Notes under the pieces: model-generated | Database searches by the model: none | The model's input: only the letters and a program-made list of their open reading frames with translations | Told to the model about the DNA's origin: nothing | Shown here: piece after piece, positions 10,351-21,569 of the stretch | Position numbering within the stretch: the first letter of the stretch is position 1 | Layout of the letters: each line of letters starts with the position of its first letter | Origin: Reticulitermes lucifugus | Taxonomy: Eukaryota > Arthropoda > Insecta > Blattodea > Rhinotermitidae | Length of the DNA stretch: 44,682 nucleotides | Direction of reading: 5' to 3' | Assembly (NCBI GenBank): GCA_026260175.1 | Contig: JAKCWW010000473.1 | Span: forward strand, 22,252-66,933 | Translations under genes and position numbers: made by a program

Positions 10351-11780
10351 TTCTCTGAATTTGCAGGCAGCATATCTTTCCTAAAATGTGCTGCCTTTGT
10401 ACCAAAGAACATTACGTCACATACCGTAAACAGCGCACTGACAAGCTCACGTTGCACTTAGGAAAATCGGAAAATACGAGGACGCAAACATCCTGGTGTG
10501 CCGGGCGACTCAATTTTGTACGGTGGCCCCTAATATTTGCGGGTCCTTAATTTAGAACTTGCGCCACGTCACCCTTGTGACGCCTATAACTTGAGGTGGC
10601 TCGTAGTCTTTTGGAAAATGTCTATACCCGTAGGTAAATACGTACATATAGCAATAAATGAATATTAATGTGGCAAAGTGGATTGGAGTGAATGGTGGCA
10701 TGCTTTTGTAATAAAGGTAATGATTATTCGGCTTTCATACGAAAATATTATTAACAGCTGGGTGACTAGTTTTTCAAGAAGTATTCTGCTGTGTGGATTT
10801 ATTCATATACTAATTTTAGGGCCAATAACGCATGGATATTTTAAAGAAGGTATTTAGAAGTACAGTCCAGTTCGGAGTACATTTTTCCAGTTTTTTTTGT
10901 GTTCGTAAGAGATGGTTTCTTTCTGTTAGTGCTTCTCCGGAGCGGACCTAACAGGCCTTAATGGCTCGTGTCGCTGGAAATACAAAAATCCAATTAGATA
11001 TGAAACAAATTTAAAAAATGCACATGTGCCTTTGTTGGATTTGTTATCATATCTAGCAGTCTCACTTTTTTTTTACCGATAACCGGTGTTGACAAAGTTT
11101 AGAATTTTGAATTCGCTTGATTTTCCACACATCTCGTGGCGTAGAAAATATCGATGATCGGGAAGAGTGGGAAGCAGCTGGAGGTAAAGAAGGGTGTCTC
11201 ATGCATACGTTTATTCTGCCATTATGTTCACAAATCACTGCGGTATCCAGGGACATGTTCCGTAGCAAGAATGAATAAAGAGGGTATTTTATCTTATCTC
11301 TGTTGGGAATTTCTAAAGGGAAAGGAATAGAATGAGAAGCTTGGCGTCTCACTCAATGTAAATTGCAGATCAGACCGCTATGGACTCTTCTAAAAGACGA
11401 AGATGTGTTAACGCGTGTACGTGGATTCTTTATGAGGAAAGAAGGAAATACGGAATTTGAGCATGTGGCTGGGGTAGGGAAGATTAACTAAGAAGCTGTT
11501 ACAAACACTTACTGATCCGTTTGGTATCGTGTTTAGTGACGTTATAAAATTGTAATTACTCTGTACCTGCTTCGAACGTCAACAAGGTATACAGGTTCAG
11601 GGTACACAATCCTTTTTTCAGTCTCCCCAGCAAGATGTGGAGATCATACCTTAATACTTGGAAAGACAGTTTTCTTGCATTAAAGTAGTAAGATATTATT
11701 TATACGTAGTCTCATACACTGATAATTTCTTTAAAAAAACCATATAGCAATAAGGTATTAATATCAAATAGAGTGAAATG
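10351..11780. other. No recognisable feature
   Basis: No gene or repeat recognised. The patch 10490-10600 is richer in G+C. A 96-codon minus frame (11062-11352) shows no domain. Confidence 0.5.
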
Positions 11781-11788
11781 CTGAGAAA

Positions 11789-11827
11789 AGTCATTAAAAA
11801 CCTTACTACAGTAGGATTTTAATGACT
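11789..11827. repeat. Short inverted repeat
   Basis: AGTCATTAAAAACCTTAC at 11789-11806 pairs with GTAGGATTTTAATGACT at 11811-11827 with a couple of mismatches and a short loop. A third related string, TGAAAATCTTACTGTATAG, follows. This may be the core of a small decayed palindromic transposon. Confidence 0.6.
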
Positions 11828-11829
11828 AT

Positions 11830-12375
11830 ACATTATGAAAATCTTACTGTATAGACTGAAATAGCCCTACTGAGAAGGCTGTTTAAGCCCATTCACCAGT
11901 AACGTACTTATTAATGCTACACAAAACATTATATATACTGACAGCGTCGTTAAACAGTTCAGATATCAACAAGGTATTAAAACTTTATAAAATGTATCCA
12001 ATGTATGTTTTATTAACACGAATTAATTTTAAGAACAAAACTTATGTTGACAGTGCATTTGTAGCATTTATGATGTAAGAGCGAGGAAAGGTAGGGAGAA
12101 AATCCTATCCGCTTTTTCTGGTTTTGGAAATCCTATAATACTCGAATGTTTGAAGTCTTTACTAGCGACTAGAGACTTATCTCGCTTTGCTTGAGTCTCT
12201 GAATGTCTGAAATCGAATACAGGGTGTGTGTAAATTGAACACTATTTCAAGATATTCGATATCCGGCAGGGACATATGCCCTTGCTACAGGGTGCAGACG
12301 TGCCATGTGGCTATTACAGTCTCTTAGCCAGGATACGGAAGGCGCTTTCCTTGTAGGTAGAGCGATTCCAACCTC
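11830..12375. other. No recognisable feature
   Basis: Nothing recognised. Confidence 0.5.
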
Positions 12376-12377
12376 AG

Positions 12378-12420
12378 TCTAGTTCGGAGGTTAAGAATGC
12401 CTCCACTCCCCCATACGTTT
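12378..12420 (+). repeat. SINE-E tail fragment
   Basis: TCTAGTTCGGAGGTTAAGAA, then CCTCCACTCCCCCATACG, matches the reverse complement of 23813-23866 (TAGTGCCGAAGTTAAGAATG ... CCTCCACTCCCCCATA), with an internal deletion of about 13 bases. No tRNA-like head is visible upstream. Confidence 0.55.
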
Positions 12421-12424
12421 TCAA

Positions 12425-13200
12425 GACGTGATGCCTAATTAGGCACAGTGCTACTAACATAGTACTGACAGACCCAAGTCCTACGGGATGTTACACCGCG
12501 TTAGTTATTGCATGGTTACAGAACCTTCGGGTGAGATTGCTAGCTCCATCTTCAGTAGAATCCCCAACAGAACTACCCTGTAGGTGGAGCTACATCCTAC
12601 ATGGCGCCATGTTCCAAAAGAATTTAATCTTTATTAACACCGCTGTATGAACCTCAATTCTTGCAATGTGACTGCTGTTTCGCACATACGGTAACACGGC
12701 ACAACAATTAGGGTACAATGTGTTTCACGACATTATTTTAATTAATTTGCGTGACTCGACACTTCCTTGTGGTCTTGGGCTAAGAATTCCTTATACTCAG
12801 TGGTGAAGTTATTTTCAGCTCTGATCCCTTGACCCTGCGTAAGGCTGCTGGCACATTAAGGAACTTAAAACAACCAGTCGAGTCGGGCGAGTTGAATTCA
12901 GTCTGACTCAGTAAGTGGTTGCAAAGACGGACAGTCAGCTTGCCTCGCCTCGGCTGTTACACACGTCCACAAGAATTAAACGCAAATCAAATGGATTTGT
13001 CACTGTAGCTTCTCAGTAAGTGATCTGATTGGACTTTGAATAGAATCGATTCACTTAGTGTACACATACTCGACTTCAAGGCACCTCAATACCTACAATA
13101 ATAACTTTACCTCTTCCAAAAATTCGTTGAAATTTACCTCATCTCTTTATTTTGTCTTCTTTTCAACTGTCACTTATTTAATAGTAAACTAACACTTACT
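12425..13200. other. No recognisable feature
   Basis: Nothing recognised. Confidence 0.5.
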
Positions 13201-13204
13201 TTGG

Positions 13205-13372
13205 GCCGTGCCACGGATCAGGCGGTTAGTCGCCGGCCTCCAACCGCGGAATCCCGTTCTCGATCCCGGGTCAGTCCATGTGGGATTTTTGGTGGACAAA
13301 GTGGCACCGGGACAGGTTTTTCCCCGAGTACTTCTGTTTTCCCCTGTCAACGTCATTTCACCGGTGCTCCAT
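13205..13372 (+). repeat. SINE-B, near full length
   Basis: tRNA-like head with ATCAGGCGGTTAGTCGCCGG (A-box region) and B box GTTCTCGATCCC at 13256-13267. The body reads TCAGTCCATGTGGGATTTTT, GGTGGACAAAGTGGCACCGG, GACAGGTTTTTC and TTTTCCCCTGTC, and ends CACCGGTGCTCCAT. The same order is found in 22655-22835 (plus) and, in reverse, at 25619-25745 and 40046-40170. Open frames on both strands here are shadows. Confidence 0.8.
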
Positions 13373-13559
13373 GACTCGGAAAAACGAGAAAACACTAATC
13401 ATCTTCATCACAGGGTTGCACAATAAGCCGTAAGGCTGCGGTGCGTTCGTAGCTTCTGCTGCGGGGCCCTTCTCCATAAAAAAAACACCTATTTTGATTA
13501 GTCACGATATTCTTACGAATTCTTTGCAATAATTCCATCGTGTGCGTAAATGCAGTCAC

Positions 13560-13811
13560 CGTATAACAGGCCATGAACGCACAGAGGGAGGGGGGGCGTA
13601 AAATCATAGCTCTACACATTCTCGACTTCGGCACTAGATGTGGGTGGGTAGTCAACGCCACGAGCCGCCTGCTTTTTCCCCGAGAAAGACACGGTGAGCC
13701 TCGGGGACGGTATGGACGATTGCGACAAATCTCGCCACAACTGGGGTTCGAACGCCGGGAGATTCCAGCGCGTAACGTGTCGCTATACCGACTGCGCTAT
13801 CCCTATTACCC
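13560..13811 (-). repeat. SINE-E with GATAGCGCAG-type tRNA head
   Basis: Read on the minus strand, the head is GGGATAGCGCAGTCGGTATA (A box, about 13784-13803) with B box CGTTCGAACCC at 13744-13754. A body with GTGGCGTTGACTACCCACCC follows, and a tail with CTAGTGCCGAAGTCGAGAATG and a C-rich CCCCCCTCCCTCTGTGCGTT. The same head begins at 44615. The same tail occurs with a different head at 23813-24040 and alone at 12378 and 36541. Confidence 0.75.
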
Positions 13812-15730
13812 ATAAAATGAATACTTTAGTAACTGTGGCTGTATTTGCGTAATTCTGTTTATGTTATTTCTCACCTGAAATTCCTTAAGCCTTAGCAATG
13901 AGTGTAGCTCTCAGCCATAAAGAACTTCAGTGATAAGTGAGTATGGTTTTATTTTTTCAGCAGTCCGTCTGAGCCTCAGAATTCTGAAGTGGCTCAGTGG
14001 CACAGGGAATCTTCTGCCACTTACACAGATGTTCCCTTATCGTAACATTCACATATCGTTTAACGTGGTGACGTGTCGTGAGCCATGTAACGTGCCTAAG
14101 TAGACGTGTACTGCACGTGACAATAAGGCACTTGGGGAGATAACGCAGAATACACGTGTAAGGGAACCTGTCTTGTTGTTAAGCTAAGGAAAATCCCTTT
14201 TATACAGCGCTTAGGAACCTAAGATTATATCTTGGTGCCACGATGTTCACACATTAGAATGCAAATTGCACAACCGGTTGAAATTATTTAAGGGTGTGCT
14301 TGTGGGGTGGATGTAACGTTAAGATCAGGGGTTCTTCCTCAATGACTTTTAGGGGAGGTTATGGTTTGAAATTTTTTTGTAAGAAGGGGAAACAGAAGAT
14401 TGTTGGAAATGATTTCACGCTCGTTTCACCGATACTAATTCAAGATGGGATCAATGCGTGAGTATAAAATCTCAGTAGGAGGGTTCAGTGTGTTTGCTGA
14501 TAGGGACGGGGTGATCTGATACCACAAGTAGGTGTATCTTGTAGGGCAGAACTCGAGGTGACAGAGGGAAAGAAAATTTGCATTTTCATGAGCCTTTGAA
14601 GGGTTTGGGGTTGGTATTAGTGTATGGACCAAGAGCAACTGTTATCTGTGAAACATGAATTCAATCTCACTACGCTTATACAAATGGAAGAAGTTTCAAA
14701 ACTTACATTTCCCATTGTCATATGTACCTCTGTTTTAGACTCACGCGACGAGAACTCTATTGTTTCTCAGGCAAATATGCGATATTCGTTTGCACCTGCT
14801 ACACGTATTTGTTGGAACAGACGTTTAAATTACGGAAGGTTTACTGTTTATGCATTCTCTGGAGAGACTGGGCAGAACCGCATAAGCCTTGTACTTGTAG
14901 TCCATAAGTCACTCGAGTTTCGATCTGGGTACATTCTAAGTGCAAATTTCTAACTTTCAAGTTTCTATGCAAATGTTGCACAGTCAACCTCGCTTATTAA
15001 ACCGGCCACGGTTGTAATGGATCTATTTTTATTCCCCGACCCTTTCAATGCAGTCAACCCACAGTAACTATTTTGGTTGCATCGGTCTCCCATATATCGA
15101 TTTTTCCGACATTCCCTAATAGATAATTTTCCTCTACTGTACTATTATTCTGGCAAAATACGGAGAGTTAACAACGCTTGGAGTGTGTTTGCAGGATTTA
15201 AACCTGTTCGCCCTTAGGCGGCTCACTTGTTATAGATGTTTGATAAATGGGTTTGTAATTTTAAGTCATTTGTTTCGCGGAGATGCCGAGGAGAATTTCC
15301 AGCCTGACGGAACACGGGTATCACATTACATATTTGTTGGCTCTGCTGTTATGGACGACACCAATGATAAAACCAAAATCGGTACCTGTAAAATACAAAG
15401 TGAACATCCATTTATAACATCGCTGGAAGGTGTGAGAACTTTCAAGATCTTTACTCATTACTGTGACACGCATGGGTCTGATCAGAAGTTAGATACTGAT
15501 CTCGTCGCTGTTGATTCCTTGCAAACGTGGTTATGAAAGTGGAACGTACACTGAAAGCAACTGATTTTCAAGTAAAAAAAAAATTAGCTAAAATCAATTT
15601 TTTCTTTTGGATGTGAAAAACATATCCATTCAATGTTAATATGCAATAAAATTGAAAATAAAAGTAGTTTAAAGGGTATTACTTTAGGACTCCAGGAGGT
15701 TGAGGCTCCCAGAATTTCTAGACAATCGGA
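13812..15730. other. No gene supported
   Basis: The longest frames are 109 codons (14624-14953) and 117 codons (15183-15536). Neither has a recognisable domain, and no initiation context or splice structure argues for them. A run of nine A lies near 15575. No repeat is recognised. Confidence 0.45.
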
Positions 15731-15735
15731 AAATG

Positions 15736-15937
15736 CTGGTGGTAAGGTTGTCAGCCCTACGCACCGACCGCCTTTACCCCACAGGAGATACCCGTGATAC
15801 TCATTTCTGTTAGAGGCTGAGTCGACACCAGCGTGCGGCCGGAAGGATTAAGTCAAATAAAAATCCCAATTAATTGAATACGTGGCCTTCCGGCTTATAG
15901 CGCAGTGCCCCAACCAACTGCGCCACCGCGTACCCCT
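15736..15937 (-). repeat. SINE-D, head with damaged B box
   Basis: On the minus strand the head reads GGGGTACGCGGTGGCGCAGT, then TGGTTGGGGCACTGCGCTAT, a clear tRNA-like A-box/D-arm, then AAGCCGGAAGGCCACG. The B box expected after it is ruined (GTATTCAATT). The tail ends GGGGTAAAGGCGGTCGGTGC, GTAGGGCTGACAACC. The tail alone recurs at 33382-33419. GGCCGGAAGG near 15838 echoes the head's GCCGGAAGGCC. Confidence 0.7.
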
Positions 15938-16420
15938 GTTACTTTCAGTGCCATTTCAAAATATAGTTTAACCAGACCGCTGATGTAAAGGACTTCAGTT
16001 ATGACTGACTTTTGCAGGGTACCTCAGGAAATTCGTTATAACCAACGCTGATTGTAGCAAATCCAGCGCCGTGATTTTGCGGCAACTTCTTCACCACGCA
16101 AGTGAGGCAGGTAGTCTAAATCAGTTTCTAAAGACTCTCTGGTCCGCCGGTGAGTAATTTGTTAAGTCAGTCCACTGTTATATTACTCTCAATGCATTCA
16201 TTTTAAACGTAATAAGGCTGCAGTATTATAATTACATAATCTCCCACAGCATTCACATACTTGACCTACACGTATGAATCATTCAGAAACAAGTATTATA
16301 CTTACAAGAGTAAGTAATCCGTTCCTGACATATGACTAAACGTTAACTGATTCGACAGAAAAATTAGTGTGTTAGCTAACATTAACTGAAAACTTGAGCA
16401 TAGATCAATACGTGGCAGTA
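15938..16420. other. No recognisable feature
   Basis: Nothing recognised. Confidence 0.5.
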
Positions 16421-16421
16421 T

Positions 16422-16625
16422 CCTTTGAGAAGCTAGCAATCTCTCCGTTGGTTAAGAAATTCCTCACCTTTTATAGAACTCTGTTCAAAATAGCCTGGCT
16501 CTGGCACCTGTCCTAACTCGGTGAATCACATCCACATCCTCACACTACATTCCTTGAAAATCAATTTCATTCTTACCTTTCCATCTACGCCTACTTCTCC
16601 CAACAGATCTGCTCCACTTGATGCA
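16422..16625 (-). repeat. LINE 3'-end fragment
   Basis: CTTTGAGAAGCTAGCAATCT, TAAGAAATTCCTCACCTTTT, ATAGAACTCTGTTCA, TGGCACCTGTCC, CATTCCTTGAAAATCAATTT and CTTACCTTTCCATCTACG follow the LINE copy at 20038-20222 block for block. The piece ends before the coding part, so it is a 3' UTR fragment. Orientation is minus. Confidence 0.65.
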
Positions 16626-16639
16626 TCCCCTTAATATTT

Positions 16640-17305
16640 TAAATGCATTTCTCAACAAGTTAAACAAGCTGAAGGTAGTTGTTCTGGTTTCCTGTTAGCT
16701 CTTAGAGTTATGATGAAAACAGAGGATTGTCAAGCATCTTCAGAGATAGGCTACGGCAAACGTGGCTTTCCTCATCTACGAAGAAAATTATCCACTCATT
16801 GCTACACAGAAAACAATTTGAAGACTAAAATAAACGTAAGATTCCATTGGGACCTCACAGTGAACGCGGCGTGCTTCCATTAAAGAGACTGATTAGTGCT
16901 GCATAGGCAAACAGTTGCTGTTTAATGCAAGAATCAAATGAAGCACATAAATACGATGTGTGAGGAAAACGTAGAGCTTGTATTGTTAAGCCTGGCAGTG
17001 CATGTATTAATCATAAGCTTTAATTGCTTTTATAACTCTTTCCACTTAAAGTCGTTGTCGAATTGTTCATTTATAAAACTAATTAAATGCATGTATGGTA
17101 TAAAGAATATTACAGTCTTTCATTACTGCGAAATGCTACATATAATGAATATTACTGCTGTAGTCTGTTACATTTTAGCAAGTTTTAATTTGGTGTGTGA
17201 ACTCCCTGATGAGGAGTAATGAAAGCTCTGATATTGTGTATAACATAAGTGCACTTAGTTGGTACTATAAATGAGGAATCTAATTAAACTGCACGGAAGG
17301 AATAA
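16640..17305. other. No gene supported
   Basis: A 93-codon frame (16938-17219) is hydrophobic in parts but very AT-rich and shows no domain. No repeat recognised. Confidence 0.45.
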
Positions 17306-17310
17306 TTTCA

Positions 17311-17500
17311 AGATCGTGGTCGAATGGTCAGGACTTCTGCTCGTGTTCGGGGTTTCTCAATTCAAATCTCCGTCCAGATGCTGGCTATTCAGATTGAGGT
17401 ATTTTGTGATCTTCCTCAGTACCTCCAGGAAAATGCAGAAACAGTACCTCGCCGTAGTCTCCACCGATTCTTTCCACATCCTTTTGAAATTCATTACTCC
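17311..17500 (+). repeat. SINE-F, tRNA-derived with TTCCTCAGT tail
   Basis: A-box-like GTGGTCGAATGGTCA at 17316-17330 and B-box-like AATTCAAATCT at 17359-17369, 43 bases apart, as in a tRNA. The tail GAGGTATTTTGTGATCTTCC, TCAGTACCTCCAGGAAAATG, CAGAAACAGTACCTC is the insect SINE 3' domain also seen in minus orientation at 21000-21171. The two short frames on it are shadows. Confidence 0.65.
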
Positions 17501-17504
17501 TCGA

Positions 17505-19345
17505 TTATCCAGTAATTTCACGCTACATAATCTGAGATACTGAAAGAGTTGCTACATACACAAAGAAAACACCGATCTCATGCCCCTTCACAGAAGTTTA
17601 TTTAGTCAGACCTAATTACACTGTGTTTGTGAGAATTCTCCAAAATGAAACACTCACCTTACAGCAATTTTCACCTCATTTAGCCATAAACATGTTGGAT
17701 CTCGGCAAACAAACATATAAAAAGGTACATGCAATTTTTAATTTCGTAGAATACTTCCTACATTTCATTTCACAGTTATGGTCCTGTACATAAGGAATAT
17801 GGGCATAACTGCATTGTATTTTGTTGTATTAGGCACAAGTACTTTAATAAAACAAGAAACAACTCACCATACTAGACGCTGAAAAACTGATCCGTCAGCT
17901 ACAATATGACTTTCTTGCTGTTTGTAACAGCCAAGTTCCATTGTGTGACGTGTTCTTTAAGTGACAACCTTACAGCCTAATAACATACATTACTTCCACC
18001 ATTTATTGTCCTTGTCTTTTAACCCTCTGTTACATTTTTTCTCTTACTATTCAGTTATATTTAGACATGAGTTCAACAAGTTAACTGAAGTTTTAAGCAC
18101 GTTAAACAGATGTACCATAAACTCAACATAAGACAACAATAGAGGTCAAGTTGGAACTCTCACATTTGTTGTTTATAGACAGGCCAAATAAGGTCAGCAA
18201 GGCTTATCGTTTCATAAAGGAGTTCAATATATTTGCTCTGCTATAAATTGTGCCACTTGTACAGATTTATTATGCGTTCAAGATTCTCTACGAATACAAT
18301 GTAAAGGACATGTACCAATTTAAAGTTCGTATTTCACTAACTGATATAAAATCGTGTAATCTGAAGCCCGTCGTAGCGTAATTATGGCAATGGGCATCTG
18401 GCCTCAAACTGCAGAATCTTCTTTTACAGTGTGAGTGAAAATAACTGCATAAGCGACTTGTAGAGACAAGAATTGTTTGGGTCAGCCTCTTTGTAGTTGA
18501 TTTAACAAGGCTGTCAACAACTTAGACCATATAGCACTGAATGACACTTTGATTGTGAATAATGAAGCATATACAGCAGAATTGTAAAATAAAAATTAGT
18601 AATGACATGAAGAAAGTTTGAAATAAATTGTTATTATTCTAACTTAAGGAACTGTTTCAACATTTGCTTGGAGGAACTGAGAAAGAGTAAGGAAATGTTC
18701 CGTGAGAGTCGTCTGTATGCTGGACAAAATTTGAAACCGCTATCTCCGAAACTCAAATTACAGGATTTTCTTGCGAAATATATTGAATATCTACTTTTCG
18801 TGCATTAGTAATTTGTTGCTGTCAGTCTTAATAAAAGAAGCATTTTAATTTGTTAAAATTTGCTTTCGAGATAAATTTAAGCCGAATTTGTTGCTCCTTA
18901 CGATCTAGTACGTAACTAGCTGGCTTATGATATTTTACTGCAAAAATACTGTCACCACTTCTGACATGTAAATTCACATTGTAACACAAGAGGTAATGTA
19001 TGTATAACGTAACAAAGAGGCGCGTCCTCGTAACCATTGTTGCCATAGAAAAAAAATAAGTATTTCATATTCTGAGTATGTGTTTGTAGCCTCAGTTTTC
19101 CAGCATGCAATGCGCATGCGCCTTATTGTACTCCGTGGCGTGTTCGGCTCTACTATATCTTTTCACATTATCTCATAAATGGCACGATTTTCGGGAAAAA
19201 GTTATTGAACATAAAATATGTCTCGATTTTCTCTACAAACTTTGTCTGAAAAATTTCTCATCCTAAGAAGAATTCAGCGAGGTATTATCATAAATGTATA
19301 TAGGTCTTCATGTGAAGTACCCGTTATTCTTGCCGTATTTTAATG
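17505..19345. other. No gene supported; one weak tRNA-like string
   Basis: GTCGTAGCGTAATTATGGCA followed by ATGGGCATCTGGCCTC at about 18368-18405 resembles a decayed tRNA D-arm and anticodon arm, but no B box follows. Otherwise nothing recognised. Confidence 0.35.
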
Positions 19346-19348
19346 AAA

Positions 19349-19500
19349 CTTGTATTTTCCCGACAGATTTTCGAAAAATCCTCAAATATCTAATTTAATG
19401 AAAATCCATCCAGTGGGATCCGAGTTGTTCCATGCAAAGGGAAGGACAGACGGACAGACAGACATGACAAAGTTAATACTCGCTTTTCGCAATTTTGCGA
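19349..19500 (+). repeat. CAGA-type interspersed repeat
   Basis: The segment runs TTTTCGAAAAATCCTC, then AATGAAAATCCATCCAGTGG, then GACAGACGGACAGACAGACA (about 19444-19463), then TTCGCAATTTTGCG. This is the usual order of insect repeats ending in a short (CAGA)n run. TTCGCAATTTTGCGAA at 19487-19502 is a near-palindrome. Confidence 0.5.
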
Positions 19501-20029
19501 AAAAACATAAAAACAAATGGGCTAAACATCATACCGAGCATTCATTGAACTCATTCACTCATTCATTCAAAATATATTTCGTCAGAAATTTGCAAGACCT
19601 TGTACCTTAAATATTTTACAAATATCGAAATCGTTTGACATGTTAGTAGTAGGCCCTGCATGATCTGTAACTCCTCCATAAGTCGCATATACAAGCGATT
19701 AATAAAGCAGAAACTTGATGGCTGTTAATTGTTTCCCTTTGTAGCTTTTCTGGCACGAGCGCTTACGTTAATGCTAGTCTGTTTATCTACAAAAGGCCTT
19801 CCAACCATTACACAAACTATAATTACTTAATCGAGGGTTCGAAATAGCTTTCATAACAGCCGCCAAGCTCTGGCACATACAGTGTGTTTCGGAAGCAAGA
19901 TTTAAATGTCAATAAAATTTGATCATGTTTCAAAAGGTGGGGTTCGATATAATTTGAAGCAGAATTTATTTACTTTAATCCTTGTATGGATTCAGATATC
20001 ACTAATTAACTAACTAACTTCATGGAACA

Positions 20030-20575
20030 GAGTCCTTCTTGAGAAGCTAACAGGTCGTCAGCTAGTCAAGAAATTCCACGCATTTTATGGAAACCGAAGG
20101 TTCATTACCGCATTCACAAGAGCCCGTCATCTGTCCCTATCCTGATCCATATCAATTCAGTCCATGCCCCCCCATCCCACTTCTTGAAGATTCATTTTAA
20201 TATTATCTTCCCATCTATATCTGGGTCTTCCAAGTGGTCTCCTTCCTTCAGGTTTCCCCACGAAAATCCTGTATGCACCTCTCCCCTCCCCATACGTGCT
20301 ACATGCCCCGCCCACCTCATTCTTCNNNNNNNNNNNNNNNNNNNNNNNNNNNNNNNNNNNNNNNNNNNNNNNNNNNNNNNNNNNNNNNNNNNNNNNNNNN
20401 NNNNNNNNNNNNNNNNNNNNNNNNNNNNNNNNNNNNNNNNNNNNGGCCCAAATATCCTCCTCAGCACCCTATTCTCGAACATCCTCAGCCTATGTTCCTC
20501 TCTCAGTGTGAGAGAACAAGTTTCACGCCCACACAAAACAACAGGCAAAATTATAGTTCTGTATATCTTAATTTT
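20030..20575 (-). pseudogene. LINE reverse-transcriptase C-terminus and 3' UTR, interrupted by assembly gap
   Basis: The minus strand from about 20548 down to 20192 encodes VVLCGRETCSLTLREEHRLR, then FENRVLRRIFG, then the gap, then [12 protein letters not shown], ending just past GKIILK at 20192. These are the conserved C-terminal blocks of insect endonuclease/reverse-transcriptase (RTE/jockey-like) LINEs. The RT and endonuclease domains proper are absent, so it is a 5'-truncated insertion. The 3' UTR continues to about 20030 with TTGAGAAGC-type sequence shared by four other fragments here. The region lower than 20030 contains ACTAATTAACTAACTAACTT, possibly the short tandem 3' tail. The frame stays open on both sides of the gap. 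Confidence 0.8.
20326..20444. other. Assembly gap (119 Ns)
   Basis: A run of N lies inside the LINE C-terminal coding region, between the FENRVLRRIFG block and the [10 protein letters not shown] block. Intact family members have a few dozen residues there, so the gap length is roughly what is expected. The gap probably reflects collapse of a high-copy repeat. Confidence 0.95.
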
Positions 20576-20605
20576 TGTATTTTTGGATAGATTCAGATAT
20601 CACTA

Positions 20606-20995
20606 GTATGGCTAAATGACTAGAGGGGAAAATAGGTAAGTATGGTGGAGGAGGAAGCAGAGTGTATGGTGGGAGATGGTGACAGCAATCCATAGAATTT
20701 CTTTCGGCACCCTCAGTATAGGTCCTTGTCGGCCGCCTAAAACATATATTTGTTTAGCCTCGAACTGTGACATCTCATAATTTGGCCTTCGAGAACAGAA
20801 TAGTAATATACAATTGACTGTCCATATTGAAATTGTACTTCCGGGAGGTATATGAAGACAGTTTCTTATTTGTTTTGGACACTTTCCTTAAGTGCACACC
20901 CACAAGTTTTTGTATTTTATTTAACGGAGCTGTCATTACGTTCTCCAAGCATAGCGCAAGTGACTGAATGCTTGTGAATACTGAATTATAAATAA
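20606..20995. other. No recognisable feature
   Basis: Nothing recognised. A 79-codon minus frame ends in the neighbouring SINE. Confidence 0.5.
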
Positions 20996-20999
20996 CGTG

Positions 21000-21171
21000 A
21001 GAGGAGGATGTCATGACCTAACTGAAGGAAACATTCGGCGTTTTCTTGGGACTGAGGAAAACCACCAAAGCATATCAGAATAGCCCGTGATTCGACAGGG
21101 ATTCGAACCGGGCACCTCCCGAAAATAAATCAGAAGCATCATCCGTTGATACAACTTTCTCAATCAGTCGC
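21000..21171 (-). repeat. SINE-G, tRNA-derived with TTTTCCTCAG tail
   Basis: Perfect B box GGTTCGAATCC on the minus strand (21099-21109). The upstream head GATTGAGAAAGTTGTATCAA is a weak A box. The tail reads GGTGGTTTTCCTCAGTCCCA, AGAAAACGCCGAATGTTTCC, TTCAGTTAGGTCATG. This 3' domain is shared with SINE-F and with many insect SINEs. Confidence 0.7.
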
Positions 21172-21174
21172 TTT

Positions 21175-21505
21175 TATTTAGAATGGAATTAAATTTATCT
21201 GAAGGCTTTTTTATGAAAGGCAAAAAAAAGCAATAAGATGTGACAGAAAACGATGTAGCTAAGACATGTTTTAACTTACATCGGTCGATATCACGTTAGT
21301 AAAATTAAATTTACAACAGTACAGAACATGCCTTTTGGGAATAAAATGCCCTTTCCATTTCATGTCACTTGGGTTACGCTGAAGCATCCGAGGGCTTTTT
21401 CTGGAATTGTATTTGGTTCAGTCGTAAAGTTGCAAAAGACGATTTTAGTTCAGCCTTAAGGCACTTGAAAACATTCCAGTAGGCTATAACCGCACTAACT
21501 GAATG
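21175..21505. other. No recognisable feature
   Basis: Nothing recognised. Confidence 0.5.
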
Positions 21506-21512
21506 CAAAGGC

Positions 21513-21565
21513 ACAGCTGGCTCTGTGGTATCTTAGTCAGCCAGACTGGTTCAACTCGAATGAAT
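21513..21565 (+). repeat. Possible tRNA-like SINE head, decayed
   Basis: CAGCTGGCTCTGTGGTATCT resembles an A box, and TGGTTCAACTCGAATG about 30 bases downstream resembles a B box. The spacing is shorter than in tRNA, suggesting loss of the anticodon arm. No known tail follows. Confidence 0.3.
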
Positions 21566-21569
21566 TTTA

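Noticed and set aside
10252-10461. Small protein with an MTPC-type start
   Set aside because: It translates a dispersed insect repeat that also occurs at 913-985 and 34262-34350.
15183-15536. 117-codon plus-strand open frame
   Set aside because: No family motif, no neighbouring exon signals, and ordinary composition for the region.
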